A DNA stretch of 64,000 nucleotides from CAYNEI01 sp964396185 (GTDB lineage: Archaea > Thermoplasmatota > SW-10-69-26): assembly GCA_964396185.1 (NCBI GenBank), contig CAYNEI010000003.1, positions 43,365 through 107,364 on the forward strand, in the 5' to 3' direction. This document shows positions 33,663 through 42,338 of the stretch, piece after piece (within the stretch, counting starts at the first letter, position 1; each line of letters opens with the position of its first letter). The notes below the pieces were generated by a model, which was not told the DNA's origin, did no database searches, and was given only the letters and a program-made list of their open reading frames with translations. Both the position numbers and the translations under genes were made by a program.

Positions 33663-34493
33663 GTGCATCCGACGATCGACGTGACGGCCCCTGCACGCAT
33701 CGCGACCCATGGCGGCGCCGGCTCTGATGCCTCCTGGACCGATGGCACCCAAGCCGCCGCCGACCAGGGCCAGCAGGTTCTCGAGGATGGTGGTTCGGCG
33801 CTCGAGGCGGTGGTCGCTGCCGTTCAGATCATGGAGGACGACGAGCGGTTCAACGCTGGCACCGGCTCGAACCTGCGAGCCGATGGGGAGACCATCGAGA
33901 TGGACGCAGCCGTCATGGACAGCCAGGGCCGGTTCGGGGCCGTAGCATGCCTCCAGCAGGTCCGCTACCCCATCCTGGTGGCCCGGGACGTGCTGGACAC
34001 GCCCCAGCTCTTGCTGGCCGGCACCGGAGCCCAGCGCCGAGCCCACGAGCTCGGTCTGGACCGCTACGATCCGGCCACGGCGCGCTCCCGGCGAGCCTAC
34101 GAGAAGGCCGTGGATGAGCAGCCCGACGGGCTCACGGACACGGTCGGCGCGGTGGCCGGGGACGGCCAGGGCTACGCTGCCGCGCTCTCGAGCGGTGGAA
34201 CTCCGCTTGCGCCCATCGGTCGCGTCGGCGATGTACCGCTGCCTGGGTGTGGCCTGCGAGCCGGGCCAGCCGGTGCGGTGGCCGCCACCGGGCATGGTGA
34301 GGCCATCGCGGAGCAGCGCACCGCAGACCGCGCCTACGACCTGCTCGTCTCCGGGACCCCGGCCGACGAGCTCGCCCCAGCCGTGGTCTCCTGGTTCCCA
34401 GAGACCACGCCGGTCGGGATCCTCGTGATGGGACGGGATGGCATCCGAGGGGCATCCAACCGGTCGATGCCTTGGAGCCAGCCCTCCCCGTGA
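33663..34493 (+). CDS. Isoaspartyl peptidase/L-asparaginase (Ntn hydrolase)
   Basis: 276 residues; GTG start, with an in-frame GTG at 33681 as alternative. ATHGGAGSDASW is the N-terminal HGGAG motif, and RFNAGTGSNLRADGETIEMD the second. DTVGAVAGDGQGYAAALSSG places the nucleophile Thr after the cleavage Asp, as in enzymes that self-process into two chains. GCGLRAGPAGAVAATGHGE completes the site. It would release aspartate from asparagine or repair isoaspartyl peptides. Slightly shorter than the usual 300-330 residues. Confidence 0.9.
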   Translation: MHPTIDVTAPARIATHGGAGSDASWTDGTQAAADQGQQVLEDGGSALEAVVAAVQIMEDDERFNAGTGSNLRADGETIEMDAAVMDSQGRFGAVACLQQVRYPILVARDVLDTPQLLLAGTGAQRRAHELGLDRYDPATARSRRAYEKAVDEQPDGLTDTVGAVAGDGQGYAAALSSGGTPLAPIGRVGDVPLPGCGLRAGPAGAVAATGHGEAIAEQRTADRAYDLLVSGTPADELAPAVVSWFPETTPVGILVMGRDGIRGASNRSMPWSQPSP

Positions 34494-34541
34494 GGGCGTT
34501 GGACCCGAAGAGCCAAGTGCTCGAAGCGCTCACCGGGCCTC

Positions 34542-35072
34542 GTGAAGATCCGGCAGACGGTCCAGCACTTCGCCGCCAAGAAGGCGCTCACGCTCCCCTT
34601 GGTCGGGGAGAAGGTGCGCGCCAAGCTCGTGGAGATGCATACGCGCATCTTCCTGGAGCGCGCCTCAGAGGAGCGCCGCGACGAGCGCCGCGCCCACCTG
34701 GACGCCTTCTTCGAGGCCACCATGGACATCTATCTGGCCGCTCTCGACGACGGCTTCACCGAGGCCGAGGCGCGCGAGATCACCCACATCCTGGCCAACG
34801 TCGAGCTCTACCGCCTGGGCTGGGTCGAGATGCTCGAGCTCCCCGCCAGCGAGATCGCTGAGGACTTCTGCCGCTACGAGGCCTTCTTCGAGGCGCACGC
34901 GATCACACCAGAGCGCCCGTTGGGCACCTTCGAGCCCGAGACAGACATCCCCGAAGCGCCCGCCACGCCGGAGCTTCGCGAGCAGGGGGAGAGCCCGTTC
35001 GCCGAGGCTGGTTACGGGGGCGCGCTCTACGTCGAGGACGCAGAAGGCAACGTGCGCGCCGAGCAGCGCTAG
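34542..35072 (+). CDS. DUF6149-like archaeal protein
   Basis: 176 residues from the GTG at 34542. KIRQTVQHFAAKKALTLPLV, then KLVEMHTRIFLERASEERRD and AEAREITHILANVELYRLGW, is a helical pattern I associate with a small haloarchaeal family (DUF6149); the C-terminal APATPELREQ and ALYVEDAEGNVRA also fit. Function unknown. Strongly acidic. Followed by a 521-base stretch with no gene. Confidence 0.65.
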   Translation: MKIRQTVQHFAAKKALTLPLVGEKVRAKLVEMHTRIFLERASEERRDERRAHLDAFFEATMDIYLAALDDGFTEAEAREITHILANVELYRLGWVEMLELPASEIAEDFCRYEAFFEAHAITPERPLGTFEPETDIPEAPATPELREQGESPFAEAGYGGALYVEDAEGNVRAEQR

Positions 35073-35593
35073 CGCGATGACAACCCGGAGGTTGCCCAGC
35101 CGCCACGTCCTCCACCCTGGGGCCTCGCTGGCTCTACGGACGCCGCCCCTCACCCCCTGGGGAGCGCCGAAGGGTTCAAACACCGCAAGCAACTCCCAGC
35201 CAGTATGCCTCCCGGATGTTATCTCGGCCGCGTGGCCTCCTGGCCGTTGGCAGGTGGCCGGGGGCAAGGGCAGGAGTGCCCGGAGGGCATTTCAACCGCC
35301 GCACGCGGCCGCATGCCGACGGCACAACGAACGGGAAGGACGCGTCGGCGACGATGCACGGCGCGGCCAGGGGGCCACCCCGTGGGCCGGCCGCCTGGGC
35401 GCTTGACTGAGCGATCGGTCCAGGCCGCGGACCCGGGTCCTCGAAGTAGCCTCTTCTCACGGATCAAAGATCCGTGGAAGTTCCACGGCTCCGGGAGGAG
35501 CCGTGAGAACCGGCTACTCCTTGCGGCCCGGCTCCACGACCTTCAACCGCCATCCGGCCGGCGCGGCCGAGAGCCCCTCCGGGAGGCATACTC
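35073..35593. other. 521-base gene-free stretch with structured sequence
   Basis: No frame here looks like a protein. The first part (35100-35440) is very GC-rich with short local inverted repeats such as GGCAGGAGTGCC. The last part contains the nested cloverleaf at 35445-35518. The stretch ends with GGGAGG ahead of the larB start. It may encode a non-coding RNA or a long larB leader. Confidence 0.45.
35445..35518. ncRNA. Nested cloverleaf element upstream of larB
   Basis: Outer stem AGTAGCC (35445-35451) with GGCTACT (35512-35518); second stem TTCTCACGG (35454-35462) with CCGTGAGAA (35501-35509). Enclosed with no spare bases are three hairpins: ATC-AAA-GAT (35463-35471), CCGTGG-AAGTT-CCACGG (35472-35488) and CTCC-GGGA-GGAG (35489-35500). 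All pairs are Watson-Crick, so either strand could fold. Transcription is not shown; it could also be a DNA element. It lies 76 bases before the larB start. Confidence 0.5.
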
Positions 35594-36271
35594 GTGAGAG
35601 TCGGTCACTTCGGTGAGCTCGACACGGATCGCTGGCAGCGCACGGGCACGCCCGAGGTCATCCTGGCCGAGGACAAACAGGACGCCCACCTCGCTGAGGT
35701 CGCCTCGGCCTTCGTGGACCAAGCCAGCCTGGCCATCGTCTCCAGGCTGGACCCCGAGCGGGTCCACCTCGTAGAGGGTGCCGGTTGGAAAACAACGTAC
35801 CACCAGGAGGCCCGCCTGGCCATCCTTCGAACCGAGGGTGCCGCGATCGCGCGCCACGGGGGCCGGGTCGCGGTGATCAGCGCTGGCACCGCGGACGTGG
35901 GCATCGCCGAGGAGGCGCGGTTGATCGCCGAGACCACCGGCAGCCGGACCGAGCGCGCCTACGACGTGGGTGTGGCCGGTCCCCACCGGATCGTGCAAGC
36001 CCTGGATGGTCTGGCCGAAGCGCCGGATGTGTTCATCTGCGTGGCCGGACGCGAGGCCGCGCTTCCCACCGTGCTGGCTGGCATGGTCGAGCAACCGGTC
36101 ATCGGCGTGCCCACAAGCGTGGGCTACGGCCACGGAGGGGGCGGCGAGAGCGCGCTTATGGGCTTGCTCCAGGCGTGCGCACCGCTCGTCACGGTGAACA
36201 TCGATGCTGGGGTCCCTGCGGGGCTGGTCGCCTCGAAGATCGCCCGGCAAGTTGGGAGGCATCGACGATGA
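35594..36271 (+). CDS. larB: LarB, pyridinium-3,5-biscarboxylic acid mononucleotide synthase
   Basis: 225 residues, GTG start with GGGAGG about eight bases upstream. TGTPEVILAEDKQDAHLAEV is the N-terminal LarB segment; VAVISAGTADVGIAEEARLI and the later PVIGVPTSVGYGHGGGGESA are the PurE-like core, where AGTADxxVAEEA is diagnostic. The enzyme carboxylates nicotinate adenine dinucleotide in the first step of nickel-pincer cofactor synthesis for lactate racemase-like enzymes. LarC and LarE are not in the window. It overlaps the next gene by four bases (ATGA). Confidence 0.93.
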   Translation: MRVGHFGELDTDRWQRTGTPEVILAEDKQDAHLAEVASAFVDQASLAIVSRLDPERVHLVEGAGWKTTYHQEARLAILRTEGAAIARHGGRVAVISAGTADVGIAEEARLIAETTGSRTERAYDVGVAGPHRIVQALDGLAEAPDVFICVAGREAALPTVLAGMVEQPVIGVPTSVGYGHGGGGESALMGLLQACAPLVTVNIDAGVPAGLVASKIARQVGRHRR

Positions 36272-37140
36272 AGATCCCAGGCGAGGACAACAAGCAGCGG
36301 CGCGAGAAGATCGAGGGCGCCGAGGACAAGCTCCATCGGCTCACGACCAAACGCAACGAGCTCAACCAGCAGGCCAAGGAGGCCCGCGAGCAGCGCAACC
36401 GGTTGAACGACAAGCGCCGGGAGATCCTGGACGATGCCAGCGAGCTGCGCGACAAGCGCGACGAGCTCAACGCCGAGGCACGCGAGGCAAAGGAGAAGCG
36501 CAACGCGCTTCAGGCCAAGGCCAAGCAGCTCATCCAGGTCAAGCAGGGCAAGCGGGCTGATCTCCCGACGCAGGCCCGCCAGCGCCTGGGCTCCATCAAG
36601 GAGAAGATGGAGCGCATGGAGCAGCGCCACCAGATCGAGCCCATGAGCGTGGACGACGAGCGCGACCTGCTCGACGAGCTGCGCGCGCTCAAACACGAGG
36701 CCGACGACCTCAAGGGCGTCGTCCAGGAGGGTGAGGGCCTGGACACCGAGATCGAGGACATCGACGAGGAGATCGACTTCCTGTTCAAGCAGGCTGACGA
36801 GGCCCACGAGGAGGTCGTTCGTCTCTCAGAGGAGAGCGACAAGGTCCACGAGAAGCTCAAGCCCGTCTACGAGGAGGCCGACAAGATCCGGGCCAAGGCC
36901 GATCAGTTCCACAAGTCCTCGGTGGACGCCCAGGAGCGCGCCGATCGCTACCACGGCAGGGTCGTGGAGATGATCGAGACACTCAACGAGCTGCGAGGGG
37001 AGATCGAGGCGGACAAGGCCGAGATGGAGGCCATCCTCGAAGAGCAGAAACGCAAGGCCAACGAGGACCTTGAGCCTGACGAGGAGGTCTTCGACAGCTT
37101 CCTGGAGAAGCTCAAGAAGGGTGACAAGATCGAGTTCTAA
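36268..37140 (+). CDS. Long coiled-coil protein
   Basis: 290 residues, nearly all charged heptad repeats: DKLHRLTTKRNELNQQAKEA, LNDKRREILDDASELRDKRD, then IDEEIDFLFKQADEAHEEVV. A central break near residues 95-125 (QGKRADLPTQARQRLGSIKE) divides two coiled coils. Proteins of this shape are common in Euryarchaeota, often misnamed phosphoserine phosphatase; function unknown, possibly structural. Start at the ATG overlapping the larB stop, so the two are translationally coupled; a link to nickel cofactor synthesis is only contextual. Confidence 0.82.
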   Translation: MKIPGEDNKQRREKIEGAEDKLHRLTTKRNELNQQAKEAREQRNRLNDKRREILDDASELRDKRDELNAEAREAKEKRNALQAKAKQLIQVKQGKRADLPTQARQRLGSIKEKMERMEQRHQIEPMSVDDERDLLDELRALKHEADDLKGVVQEGEGLDTEIEDIDEEIDFLFKQADEAHEEVVRLSEESDKVHEKLKPVYEEADKIRAKADQFHKSSVDAQERADRYHGRVVEMIETLNELRGEIEADKAEMEAILEEQKRKANEDLEPDEEVFDSFLEKLKKGDKIEF

Positions 37141-37155
37141 GGCCCTTTCTTTGGG

Positions 37156-37236
37156 TTGGGCCCTCGTCGCCTCGAGGGGCCCGCAAAGAAACCGTCCACG
37201 GAAAGAAACGGGCCCCTCGAGCTGGGCAGGGCCCAA
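37156..37236. terminator. Nested long inverted repeat between convergent genes
   Basis: Perfect 13-bp arms CTCGAGGGGCCCG (37171-37183) and CGGGCCCCTCGAG (37209-37221), enclosed by TTGGGCCC (37156-37163) and GGGCCCAA (37229-37236). The loop holds two AAAGAAAC copies. It lies between the converging coiled-coil and pgk genes and is symmetric, so it could end transcription from both sides. Confidence 0.5.
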
Positions 37237-37345
37237 AGACGCCAGGCGGGGTGCGGGGCAGGCCTGTTATGACGCTATCTGGGACGGGGCGCTCGCGGTC
37301 GTTTGGTCTTGGGTCCTGTTGGATCTTCGCGGTGGCTGAGGCGCT

Positions 37346-38754
37346 CTATGCGAGGAGATCGAACTTGATCGCGCTTTGCTCGAGGGCCTCGATGCCCGGC
37401 AGCGCCTCGCCGGTGAGGTACGTGATCAAGGCACCTCCTGCCAGGCTGACGTGGTCGTAGTCGGCAGGGTCGTGGCCGAGCTTCTCCATGGCGGTGATGG
37501 TGTGGCCGCCGCCGAGCAGGGTGAATGCATCAGTCTTGGCCATGGCGTCCAGGACCCGCTCGGTGCCGAGCGCGAAGCCCTCGTTCTCGTAGGCGCCCAT
37601 GGGCCCGTTGAGCACCACCGTATCAGCAGCCTGGATCGCCTCGGCGAAGCGCTGTCCCGTGTCTTGGCCGATGTCCAGGATCTTGCCCTTGGCTGGTAGG
37701 TCCTCGACGGGGATCTCCTCGCGGCCGCCCAGGTCCTGGGCGAGGTCCACCGGTGTCACGATGTGGTCCCCGTGGTCTTCTGCCAGTGCCCTGGCCCGTT
37801 CGAGATGGTCGATGGCCCCGGTGGCTTCCAGGACCTCGTCCGTGGGTGCCCCGAGCTCGAAGCCCTGGGCTGCGANNNNNNNNNNNNNNNNNNNNNNNNN
37901 NNNNNNNNNNNNNNNNNNNNNNNNNNNNNNNNNNNNNNNNNNNNNNNNNNNNNNNNNNNNNNNNNNNNNNNNNNNGTGGCTTCCAGGACCTCGTCCGTGG
38001 GTGCCCCGAGCTCGAAGCCCTGGGCTGCGAGCATGAGCTCGCCCAGCAAGCCTCCGGCCAGCACCGTGTCAGCCAGGCCTTGCTTGAGGTGGTGGTCGAT
38101 CACCTTGAGCGCGTCCTCGACCTTGGCACCGCCCAACACCAGGGCCGTGGAGCGCTCTTGGCCCGCCTCGGTGGCTCGCGCGAGGGCCTCGAGCTCTGTT
38201 CGCAGCAGAGGGCCGGCGGCAGACGGCAGCAGCACGGGGAAGCCTACGATGCTGGCGTGGCTGCGGTGGCAGGCGGGGAAGGCATCGAGCACGAAGCACG
38301 ACACCTCATCGGCGATGGCCTTGACCCAGGCGCGCTGGGCGTGCTCGGCTCCGGGAATGTCGTCTGTCTCTCCCTCAGCGCCGCGCACGTTGTCCAGTAG
38401 GAGCACATCGCCAGCATCGACGGCGCGCACCGCGTCCAGGGCCTCGGGACCCGTGACGTGGGGCACCCACTCGACAGGGTGACCCATGGCATCGGCCAGG
38501 ATGCTGGCGTGCTGCTCGAGCGGCACGAAATCCTCGCGGCCAGGACGACCCTGATGAGCCAGGACCACGACGCCCGCGCCTCGGTCGATCAGCGCGCGGA
38601 TCGAGCGAGCTGCCGCGGCCAGGCGGCTGGTGCCAGCCACGCGGCCCTGTTCGATGGGCGCGTTGATGTCGCAGCGCACGAGCACGCGGTTGCCATGGAG
38701 GTCGAGGTCGTCCAGGGTGGCGATGCTGGCGCCACCGCTTGCCGGGTCGTCCAT
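37346..38754 (-). CDS. pgk: Phosphoglycerate kinase (interrupted by a false assembly gap)
   Basis: Start MDDPASGGAS at 38754, with CTTTATC about 26 bases upstream. VLVRCDINAPIEQGRV, VVLAHQGRPG and LLLDNVRGAEGE are the N-domain 3-phosphoglycerate motifs; ALVLGGAKVEDALKVIDHHL, VVLNGPMGAYENEGFALGTE and FTLLGGGHTITAMEK the C-domain nucleotide motifs. A 100-N run (37876-37975) breaks the frame, but the 55 bases before it (37821-37875) equal the 55 after it (37976-38030). Deleting the Ns and one copy leaves 1254 bases, 418 codons in frame: a normal 417-residue PGK. The enzyme transfers phosphate between 1,3-bisphosphoglycerate and ADP in glycolysis or gluconeogenesis. Confidence 0.95.
37821..38030. 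other. Scaffold join: 55-bp duplicate flanking 100 Ns
   Basis: Bases 37821-37875 and 37976-38030 are identical and separated by exactly 100 Ns. This is what happens when two overlapping contig ends are joined without merging the overlap; 55 also looks like an assembler k-mer size. The gap is probably not real. Confidence 0.88.
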
Positions 38755-38776
38755 GCCGGGCGATAGGGGAGGCGAG

Positions 38777-38783
38777 GATAAAG
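38777..38783 (-). promoter_or_regulatory. TATA box of pgk
   Basis: CTTTATC on the minus strand, about 26 bases before the ATG at 38754, predicting a leaderless mRNA. Confidence 0.6.
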
Positions 38784-39032
38784 GGAACGGTAGGCGGGCC
38801 ATCCGGCCACGAGGTGACAACGGGCGCGACGGTTCCCGGATGGTGGAGGGGCTTACCTCGCCGTCGCTCTTGTCCTTTGAGCGCGTCGTGCCGTTGGGCT
38901 TGGATGCTTGCACCAGCGGCTAGGAGCCTTGCGAATAGGCTACAAAAAGGCTATGAGGCTAGAGGCGGGTTGAAGGGACAGCCGTGGGAGGCTCCGGAGC
39001 AGCCCGGGTTGCCACGGATGGAGGCTTGAACC

Positions 39033-41429
39033 ATGGGAGAGAACCCGCGCATCCTCGTGTTCGTATCCGTGATCGCCCTGATGCTGGCAGCCGTGCCAGC
39101 CCTCGGAGCTGACACGAACCTGGAGCCCGTGCACGACGAGCGGCTCGAACTGGCCAGCCGATCCGCCCCCTCCCCCGGCAGCGGCCACCTCGCCGAGCTT
39201 CTCACGGAGCACCGGGACCACCTGTTGGCTCAAGGGGATGTTCAGGGTGCAAGTGCGCTGGCCCTGCAGCTCTCCCAGGTCGAGCTCGCCGAGGCTCTCC
39301 GGCTCGCTGGCGACGAGCTCCCCGACGACGCGTCCTTGGGCCTGACGATCGCCCAGCTCGCCGTGGACCACCGCGCCAGCCTGCAGGACCACGGTGTGAG
39401 CGCAGCCCAGCTCGAGAGCTTGGCCCAGCAGGCCCGCAACCTGGACTTCGTCGACCAAGCCCGCGAGCTCACAGCCCAAGCCAGCCCGCATCCGGCGTCC
39501 ACCACCGAGCTCGTCAGCGCGATCACGACCCATCAAGCCCGTGCACTGGGCTTGGATGGGCTGGCGAGCCTCGTGGCTCCAGGCGACCGGAGCCTGGCAG
39601 AGCAGATGGATGCCTGGCTCGGGGGCCACGAGCTCGCCCTCACGTCCGAGCAGCGGGCAAGCTTGGGTGCCCTAGAGGCCGAGCACCCAGCCGTGGCCTC
39701 GGCCCTGGGCGACGTGGTGCACGCGTTCCACGCCCTCGAAGAAGCCACCGAGGCCCTCCAAGCCACCAGCCAGGCCGAGCGCGTGCTCCAAGCGGACGTG
39801 CTCTCAGCGCGTCTGGCCCTCGCCCAGGCCGCCGTCGAGCTCAGCACAGCCCAGCAGAACGCCGGCCCGGCTCTCACCGGCCCCTCGGACCTCTCCATCC
39901 CCGGCGTGGTCGAGATCCACCTCGACCCCAGCCAGGATCACGCCTACACCGAGGACGTGGTGCTGCTCATCGACGGCGGTGGGGACGAGGTCTACCACAA
40001 CAACGCCGGCGGCAACGGGTTCGACACGCTCGGTGATCCATGCGCCACCCCGTCGGTCCACGCCGCGGCTGCGCTCTTGGACCTGGGCACCGGGGACGAT
40101 GTGTACGGCGATGCCACCGCGCCCCGCGGCTGCGGGGCCAACGGAGGCGCGAACAGCGGTGGTGCCGGGTTCCTCTACGACGAGGGCGGCAACGACGCCT
40201 ACACCGCCACGGGCCTGGGGTCCAACGGCGGCGCCAACATCGGGTTCGGGGCGCTCATCGACCTGGGCGGCCAGGACGTCTACGACGGTGGCGACTTCTC
40301 GGCCAACGGGGCTGCACGCCGCGGCGTGGCGCTGCTGCTCGACCAGGGCTTCGAGGATGATCTCTACCTGACGGGTCGCGGACCCAGCAACGGCGGCGCC
40401 GACGAAGCCGGCGTGGCGCTGCTGCTCGATGAGGGCGGCAACGAGACCTACAACGGGACCTCCGTCGCGGTCAACGGAGGAGCAGGCTCCGGGTACGGCG
40501 GGCTCGTGGACCTCGGAACAGGTGACGACGCCTACAACGCCGAGGATAACGGCGTCAACGGCGGCGGCATCACGACCGTGGGCACAGCCCTGGACGACAC
40601 CAGCGCAGGCTTCCTCTACGACGAGGGCGGCGACGACAGCTACATCGCTGACGACGATGGCAGCAACGGTGCCGGCCGCTTCGGGGGCATCGGCATGCTC
40701 ATCGACGACGGCGAGGGGGCCGATCGCTACGAGGGCGGCGAGGACGGCGTCAACGGCGGCGCCCACACCGCCGGCATCGGGTTCCTCATCGAGGGAGGCG
40801 GCGACGACATCTACAACGGCACCGACGCGGGCGTCAACGGCGGCGGCGACACCCAGGGCATCGCCTTCCTCTACGATGGCTCGGGCAACGACACGTACAC
40901 CGGCACGCGCGAGGGGATCAACGGCGGCTCCGAGGCCGGCGTGGCCTTCCTCTACGAAGGCGGTGGCGACGACGTCTACACTGCCGAGGAGGAGGGCACG
41001 AACGGTGGCGCCAACCGCGGCGTAGCGCTGCTCTACGAGGTGAGCGGCGACGACCGGTACAACGGCACCAACGAAGGCGCCAACGGTGGCGTCTTCCTGG
41101 CCGGCGTCGGCGTGCTCTACGATGAGGCAGGCAACGACGTCTACACGGCCAACAACTTCGGCGCGAATGGGGGCACGAATCGGGGTGGCTACGGGCTACT
41201 CTACGATGCTGCAGGCACCGACCACTACGAGGCCGCCTACTGCGGCGTCAACGGCGGCGGTGCCGAGCTCCGCTGCGACCAGATCGCCGGTGTCGAATTC
41301 GGCCACGGGCTAGGCACCCTGTACGACGGTGGCGGCGAGGGGGATGTTTACCAGGATGGGTTGACCGACTGCATCGACTGCACCATCTTGCCGAAGGGGA
41401 TCGCTGGCGCCCAGGTGGACGAGGCGTAG
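39033..41429 (+). CDS. Secreted acidic repeat protein (16 GGxDxY units)
   Basis: 798 residues. Signal peptide RILVFVSVIALMLAAVPALG; then about 260 helical residues rich in Ala, Leu and Gln (DVQGASALALQLSQVELAEA); then from about residue 300 sixteen imperfect units of about 25-35 residues with the core L-x-D-x-G-G-x-D-x-Y followed by G-x-N-G-G. Examples: FLYDEGGNDAYTATGLG, FLYEGGGDDVYTAEEEG, VLYDEAGNDVYTANNFG. The regular Gly/Asp pattern suggests a beta-helix or beta-roll that binds calcium. There is no C-terminal anchor. I do not recognise a named family. Probable surface or matrix protein. Confidence 0.75.
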   Translation: MGENPRILVFVSVIALMLAAVPALGADTNLEPVHDERLELASRSAPSPGSGHLAELLTEHRDHLLAQGDVQGASALALQLSQVELAEALRLAGDELPDDASLGLTIAQLAVDHRASLQDHGVSAAQLESLAQQARNLDFVDQARELTAQASPHPASTTELVSAITTHQARALGLDGLASLVAPGDRSLAEQMDAWLGGHELALTSEQRASLGALEAEHPAVASALGDVVHAFHALEEATEALQATSQAERVLQADVLSARLALAQAAVELSTAQQNAGPALTGPSDLSIPGVVEIHLDPSQDHAYTEDVVLLIDGGGDEVYHNNAGGNGFDTLGDPCATPSVHAAAALLDLGTGDDVYGDATAPRGCGANGGANSGGAGFLYDEGGNDAYTATGLGSNGGANIGFGALIDLGGQDVYDGGDFSANGAARRGVALLLDQGFEDDLYLTGRGPSNGGADEAGVALLLDEGGNETYNGTSVAVNGGAGSGYGGLVDLGTGDDAYNAEDNGVNGGGITTVGTALDDTSAGFLYDEGGDDSYIADDDGSNGAGRFGGIGMLIDDGEGADRYEGGEDGVNGGAHTAGIGFLIEGGGDDIYNGTDAGVNGGGDTQGIAFLYDGSGNDTYTGTREGINGGSEAGVAFLYEGGGDDVYTAEEEGTNGGANRGVALLYEVSGDDRYNGTNEGANGGVFLAGVGVLYDEAGNDVYTANNFGANGGTNRGGYGLLYDAAGTDHYEAAYCGVNGGGAELRCDQIAGVEFGHGLGTLYDGGGEGDVYQDGLTDCIDCTILPKGIAGAQVDEA

Positions 41430-41510
41430 GGCCCGATGAGGGTGGAGCGGTGGTCCCCGAGGCTCGGGTCCCCCGCTCCATCCGGAACTTCCGTGCGTGT
41501 CTGAGAACAC

Positions 41511-41520
41511 TGAAATACGG
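41511..41520 (+). promoter_or_regulatory. Promoter box of ACT-like paralogue 1
   Basis: TGAAATACGG about 30 bases before the ATG at 41547; nearly the same box (TGAAATATG, 42305-42313) precedes paralogue 2 at the same distance. Confidence 0.5.
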
Positions 41521-41546
41521 TACATCGGATGCACGCGCGAGCCCCG

Positions 41547-42197
41547 ATGCCCTCCATCAAGGAAGCGGTGCACACAGCCATCGACCAGGATATCTACCTG
41601 CAGGAAGGCTTGGCCCGCGACATCCTGAACAAGAGCGCAGCCGCCCGGTGGTTGATCAAGCGCCGAGGCATCGAGGGTAGTTTCGAGACCGTGTGCGACG
41701 CTGTCGAGGCCTACGAGCCCGACCGATCGCACAGCCAGCGGGCACCTTGGACGGCGACCGAGGAGCTGCGGATCCATCAGACGAAGTACGTCGACGCCCT
41801 CGTGGTTGAGCGCACACAGGGCTCGTTCCGCAGCCTTGCTCGCCTGTTCGATGATGGATCGCTCGCCTACCAGGAGACCTACCGCATCATCCCATCGCGC
41901 GGCCGCATCCTCATCATCATTGACAGCTCGAAGCGCGATCGCGTGGTCGAGGCCCTCGGCGCCGAGGTCCTCACGAAGCAGGTCCCGGACTTGTTCCAGA
42001 TCGCCATCCAGCCAAGAGATGGGCCGCAGCCGGGTGCCACAGCCCTGTCCTCGCTTGTGCTGGCGCTTGCCAACCGGGGGGTCGAGGTTTCCTACGTGGC
42101 CACGGGGGCCACCGAGCACTTCCTGCTCGTCCCCAAGGAGCAGGAGGGTGAGGCCATGGACGTGTTGACCTCGCTGCTCATCGATCCAACGCAGTGA
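41547..42197 (+). CDS. ACT-like archaeal regulator, paralogue 1
   Basis: 216 residues from the ATG at 41547, preferred over 41529 because of its distance from the box. MPSIKEAVHTAIDQDIYLQE and GLARDILNKSAAARWLIKRR form an N-terminal helical part found in a group of small euryarchaeal proteins. The C-terminal half (GRILIIIDSSKRDRVVEALG and LSSLVLALANRGVEVSYVAT) has the beta-alpha-beta pattern of paired ACT domains, which bind amino acids. Probable allosteric or transcriptional sensor; ligand unknown. Paralogue of the next gene. Confidence 0.6.
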   Translation: MPSIKEAVHTAIDQDIYLQEGLARDILNKSAAARWLIKRRGIEGSFETVCDAVEAYEPDRSHSQRAPWTATEELRIHQTKYVDALVVERTQGSFRSLARLFDDGSLAYQETYRIIPSRGRILIIIDSSKRDRVVEALGAEVLTKQVPDLFQIAIQPRDGPQPGATALSSLVLALANRGVEVSYVATGATEHFLLVPKEQEGEAMDVLTSLLIDPTQ

Positions 42198-42304
42198 GGG
42201 CGACAGGCCCGCGTCCGACCTGAGCCCCGTTCGTGTCACACCGGCCCATCTCACCGTCATCTGGCACGTTTGGCCCTGGTAGTTTCACAAGGGTCATGGA
42301 GATA

Positions 42305-42313
42305 TGAAATATG
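42305..42313 (+). promoter_or_regulatory. Promoter box of ACT-like paralogue 2
   Basis: TGAAATATG, about 30 bases before the ATG at 42339. Confidence 0.5.
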
Positions 42314-42338
42314 CCGAAATCGGTGGGTGTCTGGTCGG

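Noticed and set aside
35205..35597. 130-residue frame over the gene-free stretch before larB
   Set aside because: Arg/Gly/Pro-rich with several overlapping frames on both strands and it crosses the cloverleaf; not coding.
37756..37875. Separate gene fragments on each side of the pgk gap
   Set aside because: They merge into one normal PGK when the duplicated 55 bases and the Ns are removed.
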